Assembly (NCBI GenBank): GCA_035530955.1
Contig: DATKTT010000118.1
Span: 1-22,888, forward strand
Direction of reading: 5' to 3'
Origin: Williamwhitmania sp035530955
GTDB taxonomy: Bacteria; Bacteroidota; Bacteroidia; Bacteroidales; Williamwhitmaniaceae
DNA length: 22,888 nt
The position numbers were made by a program, and so were the translations under genes. Of this stretch, positions 1 to 7,180 are shown in pieces. The notes under the pieces are model-generated. The model saw only the letters and a program-made list of their open reading frames with translations. It was not told the origin of the DNA and ran no database searches. Positions within the stretch are counted from its first letter, which is position 1. Each line of letters opens with the position of its first letter.

Positions 1-18
1 AAAGTGTGCTATCCAATA

Positions 19-609
19 TTATTTTTTCTTGTCCTTTGCCACCTCCACGTTAATGGTTATTGTTACATCTTGACCTACAACTGCTCCACCAGCTTCGGTA
101 AGTGCATTCCACTTTAAGCCATAATCAAATCGGTTGATAACCGTGGTAGCTTTGAAGCCAGCCTTGGTGTTGCCGTATCCATCTTTTACCGTTCCACCGT
201 AGGTTACATCGAACGTAACGCGTTTAGTGACGTCCCTAATAGTCAGATCACCGGTTAATGCATACTTATTGCCACTTACCTTAGTAAAGGAGACGCTCTT
301 AAAGGTCATCTTCGGGAATTTGGCTGCATCAAAAAAAGCATCGCTCTTGAGGTGGTTATCGCGCATTTCGTTATCGGTGCTAATGCTGTTTATATCCACC
401 GTGAACGAAATTTCTGCCCCAACAAAATCGGGAGACTTTGAAATCACCGTGCCTTCAAAGTTTTTGAATTGTCCATCAACCTCCGATATTAAAAGGTGGG
501 TAACGCTAAAGTTTACGCTCGTGTGCGCTTTATCAACAGTCCAGGTGTCCTGAGCTTTTGCTGAAAACACTGCCGCAACGGCAACAGCGGTCAAAATCAC
601 TTTTTTCAT
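19..609 (-). CDS. YceI family periplasmic lipid-binding-like protein
   Basis: A 196-residue protein that matches the YceI family, a beta-barrel (lipocalin-like) fold that binds isoprenoid or other amphiphilic lipids in the periplasm. Residues 1-19 form a signal peptide (MKK, a hydrophobic run of V/A/L, then AKA before Q20). The mature part opens with the family-typical WTVDKAHTSVNFSVTHL and contains RDNHLKSDAFFDAAKFPKMTF, the conserved YceI stretch, and ends in alternating beta strands (VTITINVEV). Length is normal for the family. The start is ATG at 607-609. It is separated by 126 bases from the AraC-type regulator upstream on the same strand; regulation by that gene is possible but not shown. 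The true ligand cannot be read from sequence. Confidence 0.93.
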   Translation of the reverse strand: MKKVILTAVAVAAVFSAKAQDTWTVDKAHTSVNFSVTHLLISEVDGQFKNFEGTVISKSPDFVGAEISFTVDINSISTDNEMRDNHLKSDAFFDAAKFPKMTFKSVSFTKVSGNKYALTGDLTIRDVTKRVTFDVTYGGTVKDGYGNTKAGFKATTVINRFDYGLKWNALTEAGGAVVGQDVTITINVEVAKDKKK

Positions 610-691
610 AGTATTTGAATTTATTAATTGTTTTCAAAACCGAACTCCGCAGGCAGGGCATTTGAAAAAGACCTGCTAAAGTTTGACAATA

Positions 692-699
692 CAAATATC
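692..699 (-). promoter_or_regulatory. possible -7 element for the YceI gene
   Basis: On the minus strand the sequence reads GATATTTG, one mismatch from the Bacteroidetes -7 consensus TAnnTTTG, about 83 bases before the ATG. No clear TTG -33 element lies at the expected distance, so this is weak. Confidence 0.25.
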
Positions 700-735
700 G
701 CGTGAAAAAGAGGTGATGGAAAGTGATTTTTTGGA

Positions 736-1614
736 CTAACGATGGTTGATTTTGGACATAGATTCCCGAAATCCTGCGGGAGATATACCGTTGTGTCGCT
801 TGAAGAACTTCACGAAGTTGGATGGATCGTCGAAGCCGAGATGGTAACCTACCTCTTTTGCCTGAATTTGGCCATTAAAGAGCAATCGCTTGGCTTCAAG
901 ACTTACTCGCTCGTTAAGTAGCTGGTTGGCTGTTTTGCCAGTAATATCCAAACAGATGCGATTTAGCTGCCGCGGGGAGAGATGTACCTTGTCGGCATAA
1001 ACAGTAATGCTCTTTACCTCCCGATGAAGCACCTCCACCCACTCCATAAAAGCGAGAAAACGCTCGTCGGGCTCCGTGAAGTGTTCAGCCTGCTGCTGTT
1101 GCTCCAAAAGCCGATAGAGTTCTACCATCACCAGGCGAAAGTAGCTCACAACTGCTTGGGCACTCATCTTCCTGTTGCTATCCTGCTCCTCCTTCATGTG
1201 GGCTAGCAAATTGGATAGTCTTGCAATTTCCTCCGTTGGAATTGTCAGCGCCATTTTACCCCTATTCTTGCAGAAAAGCACGTTTAGCGAACTATCAATT
1301 GCGTGCATGTAGTCCTTGGAAATTTCAACCAGCCACCCCTGCATGTTTACCTCCCGCAACGTGTCAAAGTGGTGAACGCTTTCCGGCGCAAGGAGGTAGC
1401 ATACGTTGTTGTGTATCTCCAGCTGCTCAAAATCCACAATATGAACACCACTACCCTTCTCCAGGAAGATAATTTCGTAGTAGTCGTGCCGATGCGGTTC
1501 CGAACGGGTGTGACGCTCTTTTCCCTTAGGGTTAAGCCTAACCACTCTAATGCCAGTCTCCTGCGCAGCACTGTTCAACGGATGGGATGCAATGTTTTCT
1601 TGTGGAAGAAGCAT
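736..1614 (-). CDS. AraC family transcriptional regulator (cupin + HTH_18)
   Basis: A 292-residue regulator. The N-terminal part is a cupin-like sensing domain (RHDYYEIIFLEKGSGVHIVDFE, then CYLLAPESVHHF, about residues 41-90), and the last 100 residues are an AraC double helix-turn-helix: ITVYADKVHLSPRQLNRICLDITGKTANQLLNER for the first helix pair, and AKEVGYHLGFDDPSNFVKFFKRHNGISPAGFRES for the second, with the conserved GFDDPSNFVKFFKR...SPAGFR signature. The frame stays open to a TTG at 1624-1626, but ATG at 1612-1614 is the first standard start and is preferred. The effector is unknown. It lies between the YceI gene downstream and a repeat-bearing intergenic region upstream; no good TAnnTTTG element was found just upstream. 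Confidence 0.92.
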   Translation of the reverse strand: MLLPQENIASHPLNSAAQETGIRVVRLNPKGKERHTRSEPHRHDYYEIIFLEKGSGVHIVDFEQLEIHNNVCYLLAPESVHHFDTLREVNMQGWLVEISKDYMHAIDSSLNVLFCKNRGKMALTIPTEEIARLSNLLAHMKEEQDSNRKMSAQAVVSYFRLVMVELYRLLEQQQQAEHFTEPDERFLAFMEWVEVLHREVKSITVYADKVHLSPRQLNRICLDITGKTANQLLNERVSLEAKRLLFNGQIQAKEVGYHLGFDDPSNFVKFFKRHNGISPAGFRESMSKINHR

Positions 1615-1989
1615 ATCGATTTCCAATCAACCAGAAATAAACAATGAAAACGTGGCAATGTTTTCAGTCTAGGTATATTTTGGACAGCCACATCAACGTC
1701 AAAAAATATGGGGCACTGTTAAAACGACTCTTTCTGGACCCTTGCAAGGTAAAGTTATACTGAAACTAAAGGGTAGGTAACTAGGGAATTAGAAATTAGA
1801 ACCGACCGAAGGGAGCTCGGCGTAGCCAAACTAGAAACTAGAACCGACCGAAGGGAGCTCGGCGTAGCCAAATTAGAAACTAGAAATTAGAAATTAGAAC
1901 CGACCAAAGGGAGCTCGGCATAGCCAAATTAGAAATTAGAACTGAGCGAAGCTAGTCCAATAATGCCAAACAACTTAAAATATTTTCAC
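1615..1989. other. gene-free region with heptamer-phased repeat array
   Basis: 375 bases without a plausible gene. The half next to the AraC gene (1615-1778) shows nothing I recognise. The other half (1779-1968) is filled by the repeat array described separately. After it comes a short AT-rich piece leading to the stop codon of the SNF2 C-terminal part. Confidence 0.8.
1779..1968. repeat. heptamer-phased intergenic repeat array, locus A
   Basis: Three close copies of a 28-base core that begins ACCGACCGAAGGGA and ends GTAGCCA sit at 1801-1828, 1843-1870 and 1899-1926. The first two are identical; the third has two G-to-A changes. A decayed fourth copy starts at 1941 (ACTGAGCGAAGCTAG). Between cores are only AAYTAGR heptamers (AATTAGA or AACTAGA): two after copy 1, four after copy 2, two after copy 3. 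Core starts are therefore 42, 56 and 42 bases apart, all multiples of 7, and the core itself is 4 x 7. Read on the minus strand, the array directly follows the SNF2 gene. The family is not one I recognise by name. Confidence 0.9.
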
Positions 1990-2793
1990 CTAGCCCAACA
2001 GCGCGTCGAGCAGCTCTCGATTTAGATCCTTAAGCGGATTATTGGAGTTTATGAAAGTATCGGCCAACTTGCTCTTACGCTCCTGCAGCTCCATTATTTT
2101 CTCCTCAATGGATCCACTTGTAATAAAGCGGTAGGCAAAAACCTTTCTGTCCTGTCCGATGCGATGGGCGCGATCGAGTGCTTGGTTCTCGCTTGCCGGA
2201 TTCCACCACGGATCGAGAAGAAACACGTAGTCGGCAGCGGTAAGGTTCAATCCAAATCCACCAGCTTTGAGCGAAATAAGGAAAACCTTTATTTTATCGT
2301 TATGTTGAAAGTTCTTCACCAGCTCCTCGCGGTTAAGGCTGCTACCGGTGAGCATAAGATAAGGTATTTCATGTGCTTTAATCTCTTTCTCAACCAGTCT
2401 CAAATGCTTTACAAACGAGGAGAATACTAGTACCTTATGACCCTCAGACACCACGCTGTCAATCATGCGCACCACCTCTTCAAATTTGCCCGAGCGTCCG
2501 GTGAATCCATCGTCGAACAGTGCAGGATGGCAGGCCGCCTGACGCAAGCGAATCAGCCCTTGGAATATCTTCATGCGGTTGCGCGAATACCCGTTTGGGT
2601 CAAGGTTGGCAATAAGGTTTTGCTTAAACGCCTCCTTTTCGCCATTATAAATTTCTTGCTGCTCCTCGCTCATGTCGCAGTAAACAATATTTTCGATTTT
2701 CTCGGGCAAATCCTTCGCCACCTCCTCCTTTGTTCTCCTTAGCAAAAATGGCGCAATTATCGACTTCAACCGCTGCTCAAATAGCCGAAACAC
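1990..2793 (-). CDS. SNF2 family helicase, C-terminal part (separated by frameshift)
   Basis: 267 codons of open frame holding the C-terminal RecA-like lobe (HELICc) of a SNF2/HepA-type ATPase. It begins with the linker EQRLKSIIAPFLLRRTKEEVAKDLPEKIE, which in intact family members joins the two lobes. Further on are KVLVFSSFVKHL (about 120-130), motif V SLKAGGFGLNLTAADYVFLLDPWWNPASE (174-202) and motif VI QALDRAHRIGQ (204-214). Alone it lacks the nucleotide-binding lobe, so it is not an independent gene: the nominal GTG at 2791-2793 is only the edge of the open frame. It overlaps the N-terminal part by 17 bases in the neighbouring frame. Joined, the two parts give about 980 residues, a normal size for these proteins. 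Either an indel or frameshifting separates them. Confidence 0.85.
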   Translation of the reverse strand: MFRLFEQRLKSIIAPFLLRRTKEEVAKDLPEKIENIVYCDMSEEQQEIYNGEKEAFKQNLIANLDPNGYSRNRMKIFQGLIRLRQAACHPALFDDGFTGRSGKFEEVVRMIDSVVSEGHKVLVFSSFVKHLRLVEKEIKAHEIPYLMLTGSSLNREELVKNFQHNDKIKVFLISLKAGGFGLNLTAADYVFLLDPWWNPASENQALDRAHRIGQDRKVFAYRFITSGSIEEKIMELQERKSKLADTFINSNNPLKDLNRELLDALLG

Positions 2794-2800
2794 CCTCGTT
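2777..2800 (-). other. frameshift junction in the SNF2 helicase gene
   Basis: On the minus strand the upstream frame reads GAG GGT GTT TCG GCT ATT TGA, ending at 2777. The downstream frame reads TTT CGG CTA TTT GAG CAG CGG TTG. A +1 shift (or loss of two bases) is needed to pass from the lobe 1 frame to the lobe 2 frame. If the shift occurs at the stop itself, ATT-TGA-G becomes ATT then GAG, resembling the CTT-TGA-C site of prfB. Confidence 0.8.
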
Positions 2801-4927
2801 TAGGCTATTGGCAAACTGATCCTCATAGAACTTCTGACTTCCAAGAATACCATGATTAATAACGTTCATTTGGGACCAAAGATCGATGAGCGAATTTTCA
2901 ATTGGCGTACCAGTAATTACAAGCTTATTCTCGGCATTTAGCTGCATGGCGGCCTTATACCCCTTGGAATCGGGGTTTTTAATCATTTGGCTTTCGTCCA
3001 TTATGGCGTAGAAAAAGCGAAATCGACTCAGCATCTCCATGTCGTTGCGCAATATCCCGTAGGTGGTGAGCACCAAATCGTACTTGCCCAACTGGTTCAC
3101 CTCCTTTGTTCGGCCAAGACCCACATGCTCGTACACGGTGAGGTCTGGGGTAAATTTGCGCACCTCTGCCTTCCAAGAGTGGATGAGGGAGGTGGGCATT
3201 ATTATAAGCGAAGTAGGTGTTTTTCCAGAAATAGTTCCTTGTTCGGTTGCAGATATAAAGAGGCTCTGCTGGGCTGGCTGGTCAGTTTTCGCCAACAAAG
3301 GCTGCCGAATATTTTGCTTACACCAAAGCAAAAAAGCCAAGGTTTGCAAGGTCTTTCCAAGCCCCATATCGTCGGCAAGGCAACCGCCAAAGCCATTCAT
3401 CTGCAAATATTTCAGCCATGCAAACCCCTCCATTTGGTATGAACGAAGCGTGGCATTCAACCCAACAGGAAGTGCCTTGCTGGCCATTTTTGGCAACTGA
3501 TCAAAGCTCTTGAGCTTGGCCAACTCCTCCTTGCCAATTTCAAGGGAATCATCGACTAGCTGAAAGTGATGGCGACTAAGCTTTATGCCACCCTCTTTCT
3601 CATGTCCAAAGAAAAGGATTGGCCGTATCTTTTCCAGCACCTCATCGGCAAGGTAAACTACACTACCTTCGGGTGTAGTAATTTTATCGGCACTCTTGGA
3701 CAACAACTTTTTAAGAACCCCCAAGGATAGCTGCTGATCATTCAGATTTAATCCACCCGTTGCCATAAATCCTTCAGCATGCGAGGCGAACCGCATTTCC
3801 AGCCTTGGCTTACCCAAGAATTGCCGAGGGCCACTCACACTTTGGTCCACCTTAATGCCAAGGTCGGCCAGCTGGCTCCAGCTCTTGTATATGGCCAGCA
3901 TCAAATCACGTAACTCCGGCTTATTCTCCTTACCCGAAGGATGAAAGTAAGGTCCATCCACGTTGAGTAGCCCTAAATCTTCGAGGCTAGCAATCAACTT
4001 CTGCTCCTCTGCATACCGACGTTCCTGCTTGTGAAAGGATGGAATATCATGCTTAAAAGTCAGGGTTACCTTTGGCTCAGTAGTACTATTGGCAAAATAA
4101 CTATTGGTTCCGTAGTGGAATTGGAGGCAGCCCATGAGCTCACCTGCTAGGTTCTCTTCAATGTTAAGGCTTGCGGAAAAGGAACTTTCGTCGCTACTAA
4201 TGTCAAAACCGACAGCCTTCACCTGATATTTCTTTATAGTGTTGAGCACAAACGACGAGTAGTACTGCTTCTCCGAAGATCGAGCGATAGTAATAAAGCC
4301 TTTTGAAAGGAATGGTTGCAGCTTTTTGCCGTCGGTTTCCTCCACAAAGAGTATGCGCTTCCCTGTATTAATAAGGCAGGGAGAATTGGTGATGATGGTA
4401 GTTAATTTCCCCAACTTTACCACTTCCTGCTTAAAGGTTATTGCTAGGGAATACCTTGTTCCCTCCTCATTTCGTTCGAAGGTAAAAAGTGTTTGGGCCG
4501 GTTCTGGGTCCACCTCAAGCCGCTCTTCCTCATACAGATTGTTGAGCTTAAGCCGCTGTTGGTAGAGTGGAATGTCTGCCCCCTTAAGCAGATTGAAGCA
4601 CTTTAGCATACGCCGCTCAATGAAAGGTCGAATGCTGGTTGTGTGCTGCTCAGCCGACAGCTGCGCAATAAATTCCGTTTGGGTTTTCTGCTTTGCAAAG
4701 AGCTTGAAGAGCGACTTCTCACTATACTCGTTCACCAGCTTGAGCACCTGCTTTTCGGCAGCAGTGAGTTCAATGGTTTTGGTTTGCTCTTTCCCGTGAA
4801 GGTTCTCGGCAATTTTAAGTATAGGGGAATCGGCAATTCTTTCCAAAAGGTATGGTAACAGAATTACCCCCCAGAAACGATGCTCTGTTAATCCTAGACT
4901 GAAGAAAATTTTAGACTGGCTCTGCAT
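2777..4927 (-). CDS. SNF2 family DEAD/DEAH-box helicase, N-terminal part
   Basis: 716 residues from an ATG at 4925-4927. The first ~470 residues are the poorly conserved region typical of bacterial SNF2 proteins (SNF2-associated type). The first RecA-like lobe follows: LRSYQMEGFAWL (494-505), Walker A/motif I LADDMGLGKTLQTLAFL (517-533), motif Ia SLIIMPTSLIHSW (573-585), motif II DESQ at 644-647 (DEAQ in most relatives, a mild change), and motif III TGTPIENSLIDLW (672-684). The frame ends at TGA 2777-2779, just before the linker to lobe 2, which continues in the other frame. The family are ATP-driven DNA translocases that remodel protein-DNA or transcription complexes; the specific target is unknown. 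It is divergent from the LysM gene, and a -7 element lies 18 bases upstream. Confidence 0.88.
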   Translation of the reverse strand: MQSQSKIFFSLGLTEHRFWGVILLPYLLERIADSPILKIAENLHGKEQTKTIELTAAEKQVLKLVNEYSEKSLFKLFAKQKTQTEFIAQLSAEQHTTSIRPFIERRMLKCFNLLKGADIPLYQQRLKLNNLYEEERLEVDPEPAQTLFTFERNEEGTRYSLAITFKQEVVKLGKLTTIITNSPCLINTGKRILFVEETDGKKLQPFLSKGFITIARSSEKQYYSSFVLNTIKKYQVKAVGFDISSDESSFSASLNIEENLAGELMGCLQFHYGTNSYFANSTTEPKVTLTFKHDIPSFHKQERRYAEEQKLIASLEDLGLLNVDGPYFHPSGKENKPELRDLMLAIYKSWSQLADLGIKVDQSVSGPRQFLGKPRLEMRFASHAEGFMATGGLNLNDQQLSLGVLKKLLSKSADKITTPEGSVVYLADEVLEKIRPILFFGHEKEGGIKLSRHHFQLVDDSLEIGKEELAKLKSFDQLPKMASKALPVGLNATLRSYQMEGFAWLKYLQMNGFGGCLADDMGLGKTLQTLAFLLWCKQNIRQPLLAKTDQPAQQSLFISATEQGTISGKTPTSLIIMPTSLIHSWKAEVRKFTPDLTVYEHVGLGRTKEVNQLGKYDLVLTTYGILRNDMEMLSRFRFFYAIMDESQMIKNPDSKGYKAAMQLNAENKLVITGTPIENSLIDLWSQMNVINHGILGSQKFYEDQFANSLNEGVSAI

Positions 4928-4944
4928 TATTTACGGCTGAGTTG

Positions 4945-4975
4945 CAAAAGTAGCCAATGAACCCTCTTCCCCCAA
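4945..4975 (-). promoter_or_regulatory. Bacteroidetes-type promoter for the SNF2 gene
   Basis: On the minus strand TACTTTTG (4945-4952) matches the -7 consensus TAnnTTTG exactly and is followed by C. A TTG at 4973-4975 lies 20 bases before it, the expected -33 spacing. The start codon is 18 bases downstream of the -7 element, giving a very short leader. Confidence 0.7.
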
Positions 4976-5043
4976 AACTTTCATGCTATTTTCAGTAATT
5001 AATGTGAATTGTCCATCTATTCAGCCATTTATACCTAGCCGCA

Positions 5044-5155
5044 AAACCTTAAAACTTAACAATCGGGGGCAATAAAGGTTCAGTAAACCTTAAGATTGGA
5101 TTACTTTCGCATTATTTCACTCGTAATGCACCACAATTTTCAGCATGTAAGGTTA
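5044..5155. repeat. cluster of AACCTTA repeats and a hairpin in a divergent intergenic region
   Basis: The 9-mer AAACCTTAA occurs twice in direct orientation (5044-5052, 5085-5093). Its core occurs inverted as AAGGTT at 5075-5080 and TAAGGTT at 5148-5154. The middle pair forms a hairpin AAGGTT-CAGTA-AACCTT (5075-5091), flanked by CAATC (5060-5064) and GATTG (5094-5098), which can also pair. It lies between two divergent genes, upstream of the LysM promoter. Confidence 0.5.
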
Positions 5156-5161
5156 GTTTTT

Positions 5162-5169
5162 TACCTTTG
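5162..5169 (+). promoter_or_regulatory. -7 element for the LysM protein gene
   Basis: TACCTTTG is an exact match to TAnnTTTG, 33 bases before the ATG at 5203. A -33 TTG is not clear (TTTTC near 5137-5141). Its position argues that the TTG codon at 5167, which would extend the protein by 12 residues, is not used. Confidence 0.6.
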
Positions 5170-5202
5170 TGGGGTATAATTAAAAAGCAAAACAGCTATA
5201 CA

Positions 5203-7128
5203 ATGATAAAAAAGATTCTGGTGCTGCTGTTAATGGTTGCCGCCCTTCCCTCCTTTGGACAAGATAAGCCCACCACTCCCGTACAGATACAGAAATCGAA
5301 CCAAAAGGTAAAAATTGGAGGTAAGTTTTACTTTGTTCATATTGTTCAGAAAGGCGAAACCCTATTCTCCATAAGCAAAGCATACGGAGTTAGCCAAGCC
5401 GACATTGCCGCCGAAAATCCCGATATATTCCAAGGGTTAAAGGTCGACCAGGCCCTTAAAATTCCCGCTTCCATTATCAGAGAATCAGATCTCCGGGGAG
5501 TAACCGAAGACGACGACTTCATATACCATATCGTTAAAAAGGGCGAAACGCTGTCGGCCATCTCGCGACTTTACCAAGTTCCGATAGAGGTGCTAATGAA
5601 AAATAATGTTGAGGTTGAAAATGGCTTGCAGGAGAGCCAGGTAGTGGTAATCCCTAAAAGTGCTCTTCCTAAGGTAGAGAGAATGAAGGACTCACTGAAG
5701 AAGGTAATAGGAACACTACCTTCAGATACCTCCGATATAGTTGCTGGAGAATTTCTCTACCACAAGGTAAAGGCGAAGGAGACATTCTACTCCCTATCGA
5801 AACGATATACCATTCCGCTCGATACCCTCATAGCCTTAAACCCCACTACCGATGGAATACTAAAACTCGACTTTAGCTTAAGAGTTCCACTGCGATTTAT
5901 CCACGAGGCACCAACTTCGACGAGCATTGTTATAAAAGATACTACTGGTGAAGAGTTCGCTTCACCGTGCAATTGCGAAATCGGTACCAATGCAATGAAG
6001 AAGGATACCGTTCACCTAGCCCTAATTCTCCCCTTCAATGCACGTAAGGTTGACATTGTTGATAGCATGAGTAGCGGGAATCCTGAGGTTAAAGTTGAGA
6101 GCGAGCAGCAGAACTTTATGAATTTTTACCAAGGTGCGCTGATGGCGCTGGAGGTTCTTAAGGATACCGGATACAAGATGGATTTACAGGTGCTGGACAG
6201 CAAGCGTGATCCCTTGAGGGTAAGGGAACAGGTAAAGCGGTTGAGCCAATCCACCGAACTTATTATTGGCCCGGTATACAGCAACGAAATTAAGCCGGTG
6301 GCTGAGTATGCCCAAAAACGACAAATCTATATGGTTTCGCCGCTATCACCAATATCGAGCATGGTTGCCAAAAATCCCTACCTAATTCAAATTCGTCCAA
6401 CCTACATCGACCAGATAAATGCACTTGCCGACTATGTTTCGAACCGCAAGGATGGCAACGTAGTTCTACTTTACGAGGCTGGTAAGGATTCCTCCGATCT
6501 AGTAAAACTTCTGCGCGAAAAACTATCGGCGAGGTTTACCGATCGGAATTTGGGTGACTCCATTATTAAAACATTTCACCTGATGGCCTACCATACTGGC
6601 CAGCCCTTTGAATCGGTGGTCGATACGTTTTCAAAGATGTTCTCCATCTCAATGAAAAACCTCGTAGTGGTACCATCCGACAACGAAGCTTTTGTATCGG
6701 ACCTCCTGAGTAAGCTCAACAATATGAAGATTGTTTACAACACGCCCATTGAACTTTATGGAATGCCATCGTGGCAAAGGTTTGAAAGCGTAGATATTAA
6801 CAACTACTATGCTCTGGGGCTGCGCTACATTTCACCCTACTTTGTCGATTATTCATCGCCGTTAGTTAAGAAGTTTGTTAAGCTCTACCGTAACCAATTC
6901 GATGCTGAACCTAACCAATTTGCCTTCCAAGGTTTTGATGTTGTATACTACTTTGTGCCCACTCTTGCCAAGTATGGAAAATCGTTTGAGCAATGCCTTC
7001 CCTGCTACCACGAGGAGCTCATCCAGAGTGCCTACCAGTTTAGAAGGATATCCCCAGAGGGTGGATTTGAAAATAGCGGTGTATTCAAGGTGCGCTACAC
7101 CCCAGAATATGAAATTATTAACGAGTAA
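5203..7128 (+). CDS. secreted protein with three LysM repeats and a periplasmic-binding-protein-like domain
   Basis: 641 residues from ATG 5203. A signal peptide (MIKKILVLLLMVAALPSFGQ) is followed by three LysM modules at about 43-88 (YFVHIVQKGETLFSISKAYGV), 107-151 (YHIVKKGETLSAISRLYQVP) and 185-228 (YHKVKAKETFYSLSKRYTIP). LysM binds the glycan strands of peptidoglycan. From about residue 270 a type 1 periplasmic-binding-protein-like domain begins (VHLALILPFNARK, FYQGALMALEVL, LIIGPVYSNEIKPVAEYAQK, MVSPLSP), related to the branched-chain amino acid receptor/LpoA fold. No transporter genes are adjacent, so a cell-wall sensing or scaffold role seems likelier than nutrient import; this is inference. 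The spacer between LysM3 and the binding domain has a CNC pair at 256-258. It is transcribed alone and ends in a hairpin terminator. Confidence 0.9.
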   Translation: MIKKILVLLLMVAALPSFGQDKPTTPVQIQKSNQKVKIGGKFYFVHIVQKGETLFSISKAYGVSQADIAAENPDIFQGLKVDQALKIPASIIRESDLRGVTEDDDFIYHIVKKGETLSAISRLYQVPIEVLMKNNVEVENGLQESQVVVIPKSALPKVERMKDSLKKVIGTLPSDTSDIVAGEFLYHKVKAKETFYSLSKRYTIPLDTLIALNPTTDGILKLDFSLRVPLRFIHEAPTSTSIVIKDTTGEEFASPCNCEIGTNAMKKDTVHLALILPFNARKVDIVDSMSSGNPEVKVESEQQNFMNFYQGALMALEVLKDTGYKMDLQVLDSKRDPLRVREQVKRLSQSTELIIGPVYSNEIKPVAEYAQKRQIYMVSPLSPISSMVAKNPYLIQIRPTYIDQINALADYVSNRKDGNVVLLYEAGKDSSDLVKLLREKLSARFTDRNLGDSIIKTFHLMAYHTGQPFESVVDTFSKMFSISMKNLVVVPSDNEAFVSDLLSKLNNMKIVYNTPIELYGMPSWQRFESVDINNYYALGLRYISPYFVDYSSPLVKKFVKLYRNQFDAEPNQFAFQGFDVVYYFVPTLAKYGKSFEQCLPCYHEELIQSAYQFRRISPEGGFENSGVFKVRYTPEYEIINE

Positions 7129-7154
7129 TTCTTAACTAAAAGGATAAAGATTAT

Positions 7155-7180
7155 AGCTGGGTGCATGCCCAACTTTTTTT
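7155..7180 (+). terminator. rho-independent terminator after the LysM gene
   Basis: AGCTGGG (7155-7161) pairs with CCCAACT (7168-7174) with one C/A mismatch, enclosing a six-base loop. A run of seven T (7174-7180) begins at the end of the stem. It starts 27 bases after the stop codon. The T run overlaps the stop codon of the converging M3 peptidase gene. Confidence 0.75.

Noticed and set aside
631..668. Inverted repeat TTTTCAAA/TTTGAAAA between the YceI and AraC genes
   Set aside because: AT-rich, only eight pairs with a loop over 20 bases, and no T run; probably chance.
1799..1928. Repeats with short spacers resembling a CRISPR array
   Set aside because: The spacers are low-complexity AAYTAGR heptamers of varying number rather than unique sequences, and no cas genes are present.
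5167..5202. 12-residue N-terminal extension of the LysM protein from a TTG start
   Set aside because: The TTG overlaps an exact -7 promoter element, and the downstream ATG begins directly with a standard signal peptide.
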